DNA of 64,000 nucleotides from Paenibacillus foliorum (GTDB lineage: Bacteria > Bacillota > Bacilli > Paenibacillales > NBRC-103111). Shown here in pieces: positions 17,284 through 27,800 of the stretch. The notes beneath the pieces were generated by a model, which saw nothing but the letters and a program-made list of their open reading frames with translations, ran no database searches and was not told the origin of the DNA. Within the stretch, counting starts at the first letter, position 1. Every line of letters begins with the position of its first letter. Made by a program: the position numbers and the translations under genes. Location: positions 26,349 to 90,348 of the forward strand of contig NZ_WHOD01000017.1 in NCBI RefSeq assembly GCF_013141765.1. Direction: 5' to 3'.

Positions 17284-17315
17284 ATTGAGCAGTGAGAAGG
17301 GGAAGGAGAGATACA

Positions 17316-18278
17316 ATGGAGTTAAGAAATAATGGCACAGCACCGGAACCAGCAATCTCCATTCCGGCTGAAGTCTCGAAGCGAAAGCCATATTGGTACA
17401 AACATTGGCAAATTTATTCGATGGTGCTTCCTGGGCTGATTTATTTTATTTTATTCAAATATATTCCGCTAACAGGCGTGATTATCGCATTTCAGGATTA
17501 CAACGTGTTTAATGGAATTTTTGGCAGCAAGCTGGTTGGGCTTAAGCATTTTTACAACCTGTTTACGTATCCCGAATTTCTGAGAGTGTTGAAGAACACG
17601 CTGCTGATTAGTATCTACCAAATCGTATTAGGGTTTCCGGCCCCTATCGCTTTAGCTATGCTGATGAATGAAGTGCGGCGGATGTTTTTCAAACGAACGG
17701 TGCAGACCATTCTTTACCTCCCGCATTTTCTGTCATGGGTCATTGTAGGAGGGCTTGTCATTAACTTCTTGTCACCAAGCTCGGGTATGGTTAATGACAT
17801 ACTGAGGTGGATGGGGAAGGAACCGGTATTTTTTATGCAGGAGCCCGGCTATTTCCGTTCGATTGTCGTCATCTCCGCCATATGGAAGGAAGTTGGCTGG
17901 GGTACGATCATTTACCTTGCGGCACTAGCGGGCATCAATCCAGAGCTGTATGAAGCTGCTGAAGTCGATGGAGCGGGTAAGCTGAAGCAAGCTTTTAGCA
18001 TTACACTGCCCTCGCTCCTGCCAACCATCATGGTGCTGCTGCTGCTAAGAGTGGGAAACGTGCTTGACCTCGGCTTTGAGCAGATTTATATGCTGCTGAA
18101 TCCTCTGGTGACGGAGACGGGCGAGATCATTGATACTTACATTTATCGGATTGGTCTTTTGGGTGGTCAGTACAGCTATACGACAGCTATCGGATTATTC
18201 AAATCACTTGTTGGTGTCATTCTGGTTGTCGGAGCCAACCAATTGAGCAAGAAAACAACCGGAAATTCGATTTATTGA
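17316..18278 (+). CDS. ABC sugar transporter permease, LplB-like
   Basis: A 320-residue permease of the CUT1 carbohydrate importer family (LplB/YtcP pair). About six membrane helices are visible, with LPGLIYFILFKYIPLTGVII at the first. The EAA loop is ELYEAAEVDGAGKLKQAFSI (about residues 208-227) and binds the shared ATPase. ATG 17316 is chosen because GGAAGGAG (17301-17308) is seven bases upstream; an in-frame GTG at 17292 has no site. No ATPase gene is present, as usual for these importers, which share an MsmX-type ATPase encoded elsewhere. It is followed by the second permease after 22 bp. Confidence 0.92.
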   Translation: MELRNNGTAPEPAISIPAEVSKRKPYWYKHWQIYSMVLPGLIYFILFKYIPLTGVIIAFQDYNVFNGIFGSKLVGLKHFYNLFTYPEFLRVLKNTLLISIYQIVLGFPAPIALAMLMNEVRRMFFKRTVQTILYLPHFLSWVIVGGLVINFLSPSSGMVNDILRWMGKEPVFFMQEPGYFRSIVVISAIWKEVGWGTIIYLAALAGINPELYEAAEVDGAGKLKQAFSITLPSLLPTIMVLLLLRVGNVLDLGFEQIYMLLNPLVTETGEIIDTYIYRIGLLGGQYSYTTAIGLFKSLVGVILVVGANQLSKKTTGNSIY

Positions 18279-18300
18279 TTATAGAAAGGAGAGCGGTACT

Positions 18301-19170
18301 TTGATCAGGGAAAATGCTTCACGCCGTGCGTTTAACTATGGCAACTATTTGTTTCTCACTATTACCGGTTTAGCTATGCTGCTTCCTTTTTTGCATATAT
18401 TTGCAGGCTCTTTTAGCAGTGGCAATGCCATTTCCCAAGGTCGGGTTAGTATTTTTCCGGTTGAGTGGACTTTGATTAATTACGAAGCCGTTCTCCAGAA
18501 CGCGGCCATATGGAAATCCTTTGGTGTGACGATGCTGCTGACAGTGGGGGGGACGGTCTTCAATCTGTTTTTTACCTCACTGATGGCTTATGGCTTGTCC
18601 AAAAATGAGCTGAAGGGCCGCTCACTCATTTTAATGCTGATTGTTTTCACGATGATTTTTCAAGTGCCATTGATTCCTGGTTATTTGCTCATCAAGTCCT
18701 TAGGGATGCTCAATTCGCTGTGGGCACTTATTATTCCCGGAACTATAAGCGCTTTCAATTTGATCATTATGATTTCCTTTTTCCGTGAAATTCCTGAAGG
18801 ACTTGTAGAGGCTGCTCGTATTGACGGCTGTGATGAGTATCGGACCTGGTGGAGCATTGTGCTCCCGCTGTCGCTTCCATCCTTAAGCACTGTTGGACTG
18901 TTTTACGCGGTTGGTCATTGGAATGGCTACTTCAGTGCGATTATGTACATCCGGGATCCCAGCTTGTTTCCTCTCCAAGTAAAGCTGCGCCAGCTGCTCG
19001 TTGACAGTGATACCGAAGCGCTCATGCAAAGCGTGAATGTGACGCTGCAATCGATGGAAGGCATAAAAATGGCAACGATTATGGTCGCTACCCTCCCGAT
19101 TTTGTTGGTTTACCCGCTGATTCAGAAGCATTTTATAAAAGGCGCTATGCTGGGATCAGTGAAAGGTTGA
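18301..19170 (+). CDS. ABC sugar transporter permease, YtcP/MalG-like
   Basis: A 289-residue second permease of the CUT1 importer. The EAA motif is GLVEAARIDGCDEYRTWWSI (about residues 160-179). Six helices are visible, and the protein ends in the QKHFIKGAMLGSVKG tail shared by YtcP-type permeases. The start is TTG 18301 behind GAAAGGAGAG. It forms the membrane channel with the LplB-like protein encoded just upstream, and the solute-binding lipoprotein gene follows after 38 bp. Confidence 0.92.
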   Translation: MIRENASRRAFNYGNYLFLTITGLAMLLPFLHIFAGSFSSGNAISQGRVSIFPVEWTLINYEAVLQNAAIWKSFGVTMLLTVGGTVFNLFFTSLMAYGLSKNELKGRSLILMLIVFTMIFQVPLIPGYLLIKSLGMLNSLWALIIPGTISAFNLIIMISFFREIPEGLVEAARIDGCDEYRTWWSIVLPLSLPSLSTVGLFYAVGHWNGYFSAIMYIRDPSLFPLQVKLRQLLVDSDTEALMQSVNVTLQSMEGIKMATIMVATLPILLVYPLIQKHFIKGAMLGSVKG

Positions 19171-19208
19171 TATAGCACTTCATTATAATTATAAAGGAGA
19201 AGGGTCAC

Positions 19209-20765
19209 ATGAGAAAAAAAATGACGATGCTCGCATTATCAACGGCTTTGGCTGCCGGAACATTGGCTGGTTGCTCATCAGGTGGCGATACTAAGGGTCA
19301 ACCTAATTCACCGACCAAAACAGACAGCAAGCCGGTTAAGCTGAAGGTAGGAATTGGCACCGAAGGGCTGCAATACATTGAGGGCTCCGCGAATATTAAT
19401 GAAGACAAGTATACGAAAAAGCTGCGTGAAATTTCTAAAACGGATGTGACGCTGGATTTAATTCCGCATCGTGAATTTGATCAAAAGCTGACGCTGTTGT
19501 TTGCCGGTGGCGAGCTGCCGGACTTGCTGCAAACACATGGTATTAATAAGCCTGAGGTGGCTCCGGCTATCGATACGGGCGTATTAATTCCGCTGAACGA
19601 GCTGATTGACAAGTACGGTCCTAATTTGAAAAAGAACATCCCGAAGGAATCATGGGATTTCGCCTCCGTGAGCAAAGACGGCAAAATATACGGTGTTCCA
19701 ACGGTAAATGCTACGCCTAATGGCAACGTTATGATGGTCCGCAAGGATTGGCTTGATAAGCTGGGGCTAAAGCCGCCGAAAACGGTAGAGGAATATATCG
19801 AAATGCTGAAGGCGTTTAAAGAAAAGGACCCGAACGGTAACGGAAAGCAAGATGAGATTCCATTCTCCGGACGGGAGAAGCTTGCTTTTACCGAGGCATT
19901 CTTCGGGGCTTACGATGTCATGCCGGCGGACTGGAAATTTGAAAACGGACAGCTGATTCCTAACCTGATCCGTCCGAAGATGAAAGATGCATTAGCGGTT
20001 TACCGTCAGCTCTATGAACAAAAGCTGTTGGATAATGAAGTATTCGTACAAAAGCCTAAGGATTGGGATGCGAAAATTAAGGGTCAGGGCATTGTAGGCT
20101 TATGGATCCACGGTCCAAGATTGGCCGATAAATGGGCGGCTGAGGTAAGGACAGGAACACCAACTGCTCAATTGGAAATCATTCCGGCGCCAGTAGGACC
20201 TGACGGCAAAGGCGGCTTAGGCATCAGCTCTGCCGTCGGGGGCAGCGTATGGGTTATCCCAAAAACGACGAAAAATCCGGAAAATGCCATTAAGTTTTTG
20301 GATTGGTTTTACTCAGACGAAGCCCAGAAGTTCCTTACCTACGGGATAGAAGGAGATGACTATACGTTAGAGGGCGGAAAGATCAAGTACAAATATCCGG
20401 AGAAGCAGGAAGACATATATCGTGAAGAAATGCATCTGACATGGCTACGTATGGTCGGACCTTCCCACTTGAGTGATGCAGAATTTATGAAAAACCGTCC
20501 TTCCGGTGACCTTGTAATGAAGGCGATGGATGTGGCTGCCAAGGAAGGTCGGAAAAATGATGGTTTAGGTATGCCTGCTCTGCCAACTTCACAAGCTCGC
20601 CCAGAGCTCGGGAGAGATGGCCTCTGGTTGGAGATGGCTGCGAAAATCGTAACGGGTAAGGAATCGCCAGATGCATTTGATAAGTTTGTCGAGGATTGGA
20701 AAAAACGCGGTGGAGATCAAATTATCAAAGAAGCGACTGATTGGTATAAGAGCACACATAAATAG
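19209..20765 (+). CDS. Extracellular solute-binding lipoprotein, LplA-like
   Basis: A 518-residue family 1 solute-binding protein with a lipoprotein signal (LAAGTLAGC, Cys about residue 22) and a Ser/Thr-rich linker. The DKYTKKLREISKTDVTLDLI and LLFAGGELPDLLQTHG segments are typical of the large LplA-type binding proteins used for oligosaccharides. The run KDPNGNGKQDEIPF is the calcium-binding-like loop common in this group. It delivers the sugar to the two permeases. A GAAGGG-type site precedes the ATG. A perfect hairpin follows at 20774-20798, before the hydrolase gene. Confidence 0.92.
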   Translation: MRKKMTMLALSTALAAGTLAGCSSGGDTKGQPNSPTKTDSKPVKLKVGIGTEGLQYIEGSANINEDKYTKKLREISKTDVTLDLIPHREFDQKLTLLFAGGELPDLLQTHGINKPEVAPAIDTGVLIPLNELIDKYGPNLKKNIPKESWDFASVSKDGKIYGVPTVNATPNGNVMMVRKDWLDKLGLKPPKTVEEYIEMLKAFKEKDPNGNGKQDEIPFSGREKLAFTEAFFGAYDVMPADWKFENGQLIPNLIRPKMKDALAVYRQLYEQKLLDNEVFVQKPKDWDAKIKGQGIVGLWIHGPRLADKWAAEVRTGTPTAQLEIIPAPVGPDGKGGLGISSAVGGSVWVIPKTTKNPENAIKFLDWFYSDEAQKFLTYGIEGDDYTLEGGKIKYKYPEKQEDIYREEMHLTWLRMVGPSHLSDAEFMKNRPSGDLVMKAMDVAAKEGRKNDGLGMPALPTSQARPELGRDGLWLEMAAKIVTGKESPDAFDKFVEDWKKRGGDQIIKEATDWYKSTHK

Positions 20766-20773
20766 TTAGAGTA

Positions 20774-20798
20774 AAGGCATTGCTTTATGCAATGCCTT
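20774..20798 (+). terminator. Hairpin between binding-protein and hydrolase genes
   Basis: AAGGCATTGC pairs perfectly with GCAATGCCTT around TTTAT. The following bases are T-poor, so this is more likely an mRNA-stabilising or partial terminator hairpin that sets a high ratio of binding protein to hydrolase. Confidence 0.6.
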
Positions 20799-20820
20799 AA
20801 TTCGTTAAGGAGTGGTGGAC

Positions 20821-23607
20821 ATGGAGCACCTGGTTGGAACGCATGACTTAAAGCAGCTCCCCTTATGGGGGCCATATACGAAGAAATACATTGGCATTTC
20901 ACATATTGCAGACGCCCAAAGAGGTTTGCGATTTGATTTGAGCGTATTCCCCGGGTTTTATCGCAGAAAGGTAGACGTACCGAATGCGATGTGGGAGTCG
21001 GGCTACCATCCGTGGGAAGCGTCACCCGATCTAAGCTGGTACACGCATAGGCATGAGCTGGAATGGAAGGATCAAGTTTATACGGATATCTCCTATGCTG
21101 AGATGTCTGGGAACGCGAGACTTGTCCGGTGTGAACTCGTTAACCGTACCGAAGCTGAGCAGAATGTTGTGCTCCACTACATGGCTTCGATGCATTTTCC
21201 GCAGGTGCGTGGTCATGGGGAGCTGCTGCGAACAGTTCGCCCGGAGCTTCCGGAGGGGGCATTGTGGACGGATGCACTGGACTATGCGGAGTTGTCCTAC
21301 GCAACGCCCCGGCCAAGCGACAACCTGGTATACGACGGCTTTTTTCGGGGTGAAGTACGCGGACAAGGATTAGTGGGAGGCTCTGCGCTTCTTTTCGGTA
21401 GGGAAGCGGGGGATCGTGCTTCCTACACGGTTGTGATTGCCAAGCCGATGGAGCGAGCCGTGCTGCTGCTGCGTTTCAGAATGAACGAAGGGCACCGTAT
21501 AAGTATTAGGCTTGGCGGTGCGATGGATGCTCCCATTGAGCTTACTGGGACAGGTGAGCTGGCTGAAGCGAGTGTTAGCTTAGGAGCGCTCGGGGCAGGG
21601 CAGCATGAGCTTATTTTTACTGCTGGCGAAGCTGCTGCAACAGGAGAAGGTGGTAACGTCAGCAATAACGGTAGCAGCAACGACAACCGCAACCGCAGTG
21701 CTTTCGCCGTCTCTGTGGAGTTTGACGGGTTTGTCATTACGGATCAGAATGTGCTTGATCAAGTACGGTTTATGCCTGAATCGGACGAGGCGCATCCACA
21801 CATGGTCTCGGGACCTGTTCCGAACAGCTTGCTGCTGAAATATGAAGGAATCGAACACTATTATGGGTTGCTGTGGGTTTATGATGACTACGAGGTGCGG
21901 GAGTTCCATTGTGATGAGCTCGATCGTTTTATGCGTCACAATGTGCATCATCATACTAGCTCTATTTTTAAGGGAGAGGGGAGGGGCCATTTTACCAATG
22001 TGTATTTGAGGCCCATTCCTTTGGCTCCGCGTTCCAGCAAGCTTATATATGGAATGGTATGCAGCGGAAGCAAGGACGATGTGGAGCGTGAGCTTTCTTC
22101 CTTTCTGATGAATGAGGAGCAATGCGAGGCGACCTACACTTCGATGAAGGAGAAGTCATCGCAGGGCAGGACGAAGACTTACAATCCGTCCGGTGAACCT
22201 TACCGATTTAGCCAACAACTGATGGAGGCCACGCTGGCTACTAATGTCGTTTATCCGGTTTATACGAAGCGTTCTTATATTCGTCACAGTACTCCAGGTC
22301 GTTGGTGGGATAGCCTGTACACCTGGGATTCCGGTTTTATCGGGATTGGCTTGGCGGAGCTTGATATGGAACGGGCGGTGGAATGCTTAAATGCTTACGT
22401 TACTGAACCGGGAGATCCGCATGCCGCGTTCATTCACCACGGAAGTATGGTTCCTGTACAGCATTATTTGTTTCTGGAAATTTGGAATAAGACACAATCT
22501 AAGGAACTGCTGAACTATTTCTACCCCAAACTTAGGCAATATTATCAGTTCTATGCAGGTAAGCTTGGGAGCTCGACAACAAGAGCATTATCCTCTGGCT
22601 TGCTGAAGACATGGGATTATTTCTATAATTCCGGAGGCTGGGATGATTATGCTCCACAGGTTGAAGTTCATCGCAGCCGGTTGACGGCTGAAGCAGCTCC
22701 AGTGTCCAACACGAGCCATGCCATCCGTATAGCCAAAATTTTAAAAATGGCGGCAACCGCAATAGGCGGTCTTGATGGAGACATTGAGGAATACGAGGGG
22801 GACATTGCTCTTTTTGGCAAAGCGATTCAGGATTATGCATGGGATGAAGGGAGCGGATACTTCGGTTATGTTCTGCACGATACTAAGGGTCAACCTAATG
22901 GATTGCTACGCCATGAAAGCGGGCAAAACTATAATATGGGGCTGGATGGAGCTTATCCGCTTGTAGCCGGTATTTGCAATCCTGAACAAGAGCATCGTTT
23001 GCTTGAATATATATCCGACAGTAGTCGTTTATGGAGCCCTATCGGTTTAACAGCCGTTGATCAGAGCGCTGCTTATTATAAAAAAGATGGCTATTGGAAT
23101 GGCGCAGTCTGGATGCCTCATCAATGGTTTTATTGGAAAATGCTCCTTAGTCTTGGCTACAGCGAACAGGCACACCGAATCGCCCGCACGGCGCTGGAGC
23201 TATGGAAGACGGAGACAGGCGAGACCTACAACTGTTATGAGCATTTCATTGTCCAATCCGGAAGAGGGGCAGGGTGGCATCACTTCGGTGGGCTGTCCGC
23301 TCCAGTGCTGAGCTGGTTTGCCGCCTATCACCGACCAGGGACGCTTACCTGCGGTTACGATGTTTGGTTGGAGCAGAAGGAGTTCAGCATGGATAATTCG
23401 GAGCTTATCGCCGAACTTCGCTATTTTGGTGCGGCAGATCGCACTCACTCTCTTCTGGCTTGCATGCAAGCAGGGCGTAACTACCGGGTCACCTGGAACG
23501 GGAACCCTGTGGATGTCCTATCCGCTGAGGATGGTGTCCTGGACATTCGATTACCTGGGGAAAGCAGTGGGAGGCTGATGGTTTCCGAGGTAGTATTGAG
23601 CAGATAA
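20821..23607 (+). CDS. Large MGH1/GH63-like glycoside hydrolase
   Basis: A 928-residue protein without signal peptide, so cytoplasmic. The N-terminal 400 residues look like a beta-sandwich (many short strands). The C-terminal 450 residues show (alpha/alpha)6-barrel motifs of the GH63/trehalase-like group: RWWDSLYTWDSGFIGIGLAE, TWDYFYNSGGWDDYAPQVE and YWNGAVWMPHQWFYWKM, with acidic residues in the positions expected for a catalytic pair. It probably hydrolyses the oligosaccharide imported by the adjacent transporter; the linkage is unknown. ATG 20821 has AAGGAG eight bases upstream and is preferred to GTG 20812. Residues about 280-295 form an Asn/Ser/Gly-rich linker. Confidence 0.8.
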   Translation: MEHLVGTHDLKQLPLWGPYTKKYIGISHIADAQRGLRFDLSVFPGFYRRKVDVPNAMWESGYHPWEASPDLSWYTHRHELEWKDQVYTDISYAEMSGNARLVRCELVNRTEAEQNVVLHYMASMHFPQVRGHGELLRTVRPELPEGALWTDALDYAELSYATPRPSDNLVYDGFFRGEVRGQGLVGGSALLFGREAGDRASYTVVIAKPMERAVLLLRFRMNEGHRISIRLGGAMDAPIELTGTGELAEASVSLGALGAGQHELIFTAGEAAATGEGGNVSNNGSSNDNRNRSAFAVSVEFDGFVITDQNVLDQVRFMPESDEAHPHMVSGPVPNSLLLKYEGIEHYYGLLWVYDDYEVREFHCDELDRFMRHNVHHHTSSIFKGEGRGHFTNVYLRPIPLAPRSSKLIYGMVCSGSKDDVERELSSFLMNEEQCEATYTSMKEKSSQGRTKTYNPSGEPYRFSQQLMEATLATNVVYPVYTKRSYIRHSTPGRWWDSLYTWDSGFIGIGLAELDMERAVECLNAYVTEPGDPHAAFIHHGSMVPVQHYLFLEIWNKTQSKELLNYFYPKLRQYYQFYAGKLGSSTTRALSSGLLKTWDYFYNSGGWDDYAPQVEVHRSRLTAEAAPVSNTSHAIRIAKILKMAATAIGGLDGDIEEYEGDIALFGKAIQDYAWDEGSGYFGYVLHDTKGQPNGLLRHESGQNYNMGLDGAYPLVAGICNPEQEHRLLEYISDSSRLWSPIGLTAVDQSAAYYKKDGYWNGAVWMPHQWFYWKMLLSLGYSEQAHRIARTALELWKTETGETYNCYEHFIVQSGRGAGWHHFGGLSAPVLSWFAAYHRPGTLTCGYDVWLEQKEFSMDNSELIAELRYFGAADRTHSLLACMQAGRNYRVTWNGNPVDVLSAEDGVLDIRLPGESSGRLMVSEVVLSR

Positions 23608-23621
23608 ATATCTCTTTTTAA

Positions 23622-23697
23622 AAAAAATCAGCAGTCCACCCAAGATCGCGAAGGCTTGTCCTGCGCGGGCTTGGGCTTTTCGTGCTGATTTCTTTTA
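23622..23697. terminator. Bidirectional terminator between convergent genes
   Basis: AAATCAGCA pairs with TGCTGATTT over a long interrupted stem with an inner CCCAAG / CTTGGG helix, flanked by A- and T-runs. It ends the hydrolase transcript and the minus-strand coiled-coil gene. Confidence 0.75.
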
Positions 23698-23750
23698 TAA
23701 TTCTTTCATTTGTGTTTTTTATAATAAATCTAGCAGGTTGATTACTTGGC

Positions 23751-24563
23751 TTACGGCATTTGTGCCTTCGCAATAGAAAGAATATCGCCGATCTTGTTTT
23801 CAAGATTAAGGATGGCTTGCTTCTCTTCATTGATTTGATGTGTCAAAGATATTAGGGAGGCTAGCGTGTCCAGAACGCTAAGGGGTTCGCTTTTTTTAGC
23901 TGCTTGTTTGAACGTATTCCACACTGGAGTTACATCGGTTTCGATAGTCTTGATCGAGCTTCGCTTACTTTTAATTTCTAAATTAACAGGGGCGATGTCT
24001 TCCAAGCTGCCTCGAATTTCTTTCTTCTTTTTCGCTGCCAGGTCTTTTGCTGCCCGCCATTCATTTTCTTTTGTACTGATGTTTATACGCGCTAATTGAA
24101 CAGGGATTTTTAAGATATTAACTTGGAAGCGGAGCATGCTGTTTAAGTCTTTGTTTTTCAACATTCTGGCGGCTTCAATCTGTTTATTCAAAGAGCTGTA
24201 ATGAGAGAATAACGCCTTGTATTGCTCACGAGTTTGTGTGACTTCAGATTCAAGCTTGTCCAAGTTGTCAGCGTCTATTTGTTGGATTTCTTTGCTGAGG
24301 GAGGCCGAAGTCTCTTGGTTACGAGTATGAAGTGCTTTGATCTCTACATCCAAGTCTTGTGATTGTTTCTGGAGCATGAGAAGTTCGTCATACAGAGAGT
24401 TGATTTTATCCGCCTGTGAACTTTCAGCAGCTGCAATCGTTTTATCGAGCGAGGACTTGATGGAAGTTGTGAAATTAATCGGGGCAGCCGCTGCTGTTGT
24501 GGGAATGCCGGAAGCCAGTATAGAGGCGGTAAGCAAAGCTATGAAAATTGTCCTTTTGTTCAT
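23751..24563 (-). CDS. Secreted coiled-coil protein of unknown function
   Basis: A 270-residue protein. Residues 1-25 form a Sec signal peptide with an AAAA-type cleavage region (SGIPTTAAAAP). The rest is almost entirely helical with heptad-like spacing, rich in Lys, Glu, Gln, Leu and Ser and free of cysteine, which suggests an extended coiled coil at the cell surface. I recognise no catalytic motif. ATG 24561-24563 is preferred over the upstream in-frame start because AAGGAGGAG lies five to eight bases before it. A terminator-like hairpin sits in its leader (24612-24660), so expression may be attenuated. Confidence 0.8.
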   Translation of the reverse strand: MNKRTIFIALLTASILASGIPTTAAAAPINFTTSIKSSLDKTIAAAESSQADKINSLYDELLMLQKQSQDLDVEIKALHTRNQETSASLSKEIQQIDADNLDKLESEVTQTREQYKALFSHYSSLNKQIEAARMLKNKDLNSMLRFQVNILKIPVQLARINISTKENEWRAAKDLAAKKKKEIRGSLEDIAPVNLEIKSKRSSIKTIETDVTPVWNTFKQAAKKSEPLSVLDTLASLISLTHQINEEKQAILNLENKIGDILSIAKAQMP

Positions 24564-24611
24564 AGTACTCCTCCTTTTTAACACATAGAATGTAAGCTGC
24601 AGGATTGCAAC

Positions 24612-24660
24612 AAAAAAAGCACCAATAAGAAAGGCAATTAGCCTCCTCTTACCGATGCTT
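24612..24660 (-). terminator. Terminator-like hairpin in the leader of the coiled-coil gene
   Basis: On the minus strand AAGCA...TAAGA...GGC pairs with GCC...TCTTA...TGCTT and is followed by TTTTTTTG. It ends about 48 bases upstream of the start codon at 24563, with no gene behind it on that strand for over 3 kb. It could be a riboswitch expression platform or attenuator. Confidence 0.6.
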
Positions 24661-24865
24661 CCGTTGTAAGCGATCCAATGAAATTATATGTGTAAATATA
24701 CAAGATGCCTTAACAGTCTGTCAAGGAAAAGGAATAAACGAATGGGGGACAAGTCTATAAAACTATTATTATGAAAAATTAGTAGTACCTTGGAACTAGG
24801 TTTGGTGTACAATTTATAAAAGAAAGCCACGTTTATTTAAATAATAGAATGGAGAGTACAGCCTC

Positions 24866-27800
24866 ATGCTCAAGCTTTTTACAGGTAAGACGATGGTAAA
24901 GGCAGCCCAGAGGTTTACAGAAGATAAGGAAGAATATACGAAGGTACTATGGCTTTTTGGCTATCTATTTTGCGTAGTATCGGCATCCACGCTTGGGCGG
25001 ACTTCGGCAGACGCGCTATTTCTTTCGCGGTTTGATGCATCGCAATTATCCATCATGTATTTGCCGCAGTCAGCATCCCTTATTTTGATCGGTATTTTGT
25101 TCCAGAAATTTAGCAGTCGTTTTCGTTTGGATCGATTGATCAAAGTGTTGATTCCAATTGTTTCGTTGCTAGTACTCGTCTCCAGAATTGGGGTGGGGCA
25201 AAATTACACATGGGTTTACCCTGTGATCTATGTGGTTTACGATGTGTTTAATTTTCTAATGATCGTAATCTTCTGGCAATTTGCCACCTCTGTGATGGAC
25301 CAGCGAAAGGTGAAACGGATGATAGGCTTAGTTGGGAGCGGGGGGATCATTGGAGGGATTATTAGCGGCTTTGGTTTAAAGCTGCTAGTCCCACTGACGG
25401 GTACGGCCAATCTAATCTATTTCTATGCTGCACTCCAATTGCTGGCTTTGATAGCTGTATATCGTGTTATTGGGATGAGTAGAGATCCAGAGGAATTGTT
25501 CTCAACGTCGAAAGCGCGAACGAAGAAACCAACCAATGAACGTAAGCGGCAGGGGGAACAGAAGGCGGGATTGTTTCAAAATGTTCCCCATCTGAAATAC
25601 GTCGCCATTATGTCGGCCACTTTGGTGCTTTCGCTCACTTTTGTCGATTATCAATTTAAAGTCATTCTTAGAAACACGCTGCAAAATGATGCTCTTGCCG
25701 GATTTATGGGGAGCTTCTACGGTTTTTCCGGGCTGCTTGCTTTGTTCGTTCAGTTATTCGTTGCTGGTAAATTATTAACTCGGTTTGGAGTTATGACAGC
25801 GATTCTCGTATTCCCTATTGCCTTGTTTACAGGTAGTCTAGGGGTATTATTGATGCCTGTTCTTGCGCTGGCCGTTATCGTAAAAGGAAGTGATAAGGTA
25901 GTTGGGGATACGATTTATTCCTCTGTAAGCCAACTGATCATGTTTCCGATTTCTCCAGAATGGCGGAATAGGGCCAAAGGCTTTTTGGACGGTGTCGTGC
26001 GAAATGGAGCCAAGGGGATAGCGGGGATCAGTCTAATTATTTTATCCCCGCTGCTTAGTGCAGGGCAGTTTAGTTATGTTATTCTCGCTTTGCTCGCCTG
26101 CTGTGTAGTAGCCGCTATAAAGGTGAAAAAAGCTTATTTGCAAACCTTGCTGTCTACTTTGGAAACGAGGGGGACGGATCTTCAAGAAACGGAACTCGAT
26201 TTAATGGACCCTGCCAGTCGACAAATTCTGATCTCTGCACTAGAGAGCTCTGATAGGCATCAGGTTATGTATGCCCTTAAGATTTTACGCGGGCTGGACG
26301 GCTTTGACCTATCTCCACATATCCCGGCGCTGCTTCGCAATCCTTATCCGGAGGTTTGTGTAGAAGCTATCATCTATATCGAACAAATGACTCCGGCAGG
26401 ATTGGAGCAAGAATTGCAGGAGCTACTAAGCTCACCCAATCCTCAGGTCAAAGCCCAAGCCTTGTTAGCATTAGCGGCTTATTCCAAAGAAGAGTATTTG
26501 GATCAAATTACGCTGCACCTTGAGGCAGATGAAGTAGAGATTAAAGCCGGAGCGATAGCCGGATTAATAAAATTTTATGGAATTGAGGGGATGTTTCGCG
26601 CAGTCGGAACGCTCAAGCAATTGATTGAAAGTACGGATGAAGAGGAACGGACGGCCATGGCTGTCTTATTTGGTCGGATTGGAATCCAAAGCTTCTTCAA
26701 GCCGTTGGTTCCGATGCTGAATGATACCTCATCAAAGGTGCGAATATGTGCATTGGAATCTGCAGCATTGCTTCGTGTACCTGCTTTAGTACCTCATATT
26801 GTGCTAATGCTTCAGGATAGTCGGACGCGGCGGCATGCTATTGAAGCGCTGGCGGCTTATGACGAGAAAGTTATCATCGGACTGCTGGAGCCCTACTTTA
26901 TTGAGGAAGGTACATCATTGCTCCATTTGCCCAAAGTTTTCGAACGAATTGGAACGCAAGGGGCTTTTGATACTTTATTGATCCATTATGGCCCCTCGAA
27001 TTATGAAATGCGGGATAAGCTTTTGGAAGCGCTGAGAAGCTTGCGTCATGGGATCCGGCAGGTGGACGAAAAGCTTGTGGAGGAATTGATCCTCCAAGAA
27101 ATACAGCTATATTGGCAATTTGCCGAGCAGAGCGCAGGAGTTGCTGGAAATAAAGCCTATTCGGCCATTTCGGAAGCGGTAGATCAGATCCGATCCTCGA
27201 TGACCGGTCGTATTTTTGGACTCTTGGGGCTTGTTTATGAATCCAAAACCGTTCAAGCGGTTTACGCTAACTGGTCTGAGGGAGAAGCAAGGCAGCAAGC
27301 GAATGCGGCAGAGGTTATGGATCAAATGCTGCTCGGGAATCTTCGAATGGAAATAATTAAGATCATGTCGTCTCCACAAAAAGTAACAGGTGCCCTGAAG
27401 AAGGAAGCTTTGGAGGACGAAAAGCTGATTTGGCTCTATGAGCATGGGGATGAGTGGCTGCGGCAAATGATACAGTTGGACGTTATGCAGGAGAACAGGC
27501 TAGTGGAGCACGCAGCGCTTAAACTCCGATTGGATGCATCCAAGAACATTTCATTAGATTGGCTGGCCGATCAGATGAAGCGGGTTCTTTTGCTGAAGAA
27601 GGTGTCTTTGTTTCAGGGATTGACGAGCAGGGATTTGTTTTTTATTGCGGCACAATTGAAAAGGGTAAGTGAAACAAGTGGGGCTACTGTATTTAAAGAG
27701 CGTGATCCAGGGGATTCCTTGTATTTAATACAAAGCGGTAGAGCTGGCGTATACCGTAATCAAGAGAAGATAAGTGAATTGAGAGTTGGAGATTGCTTTG

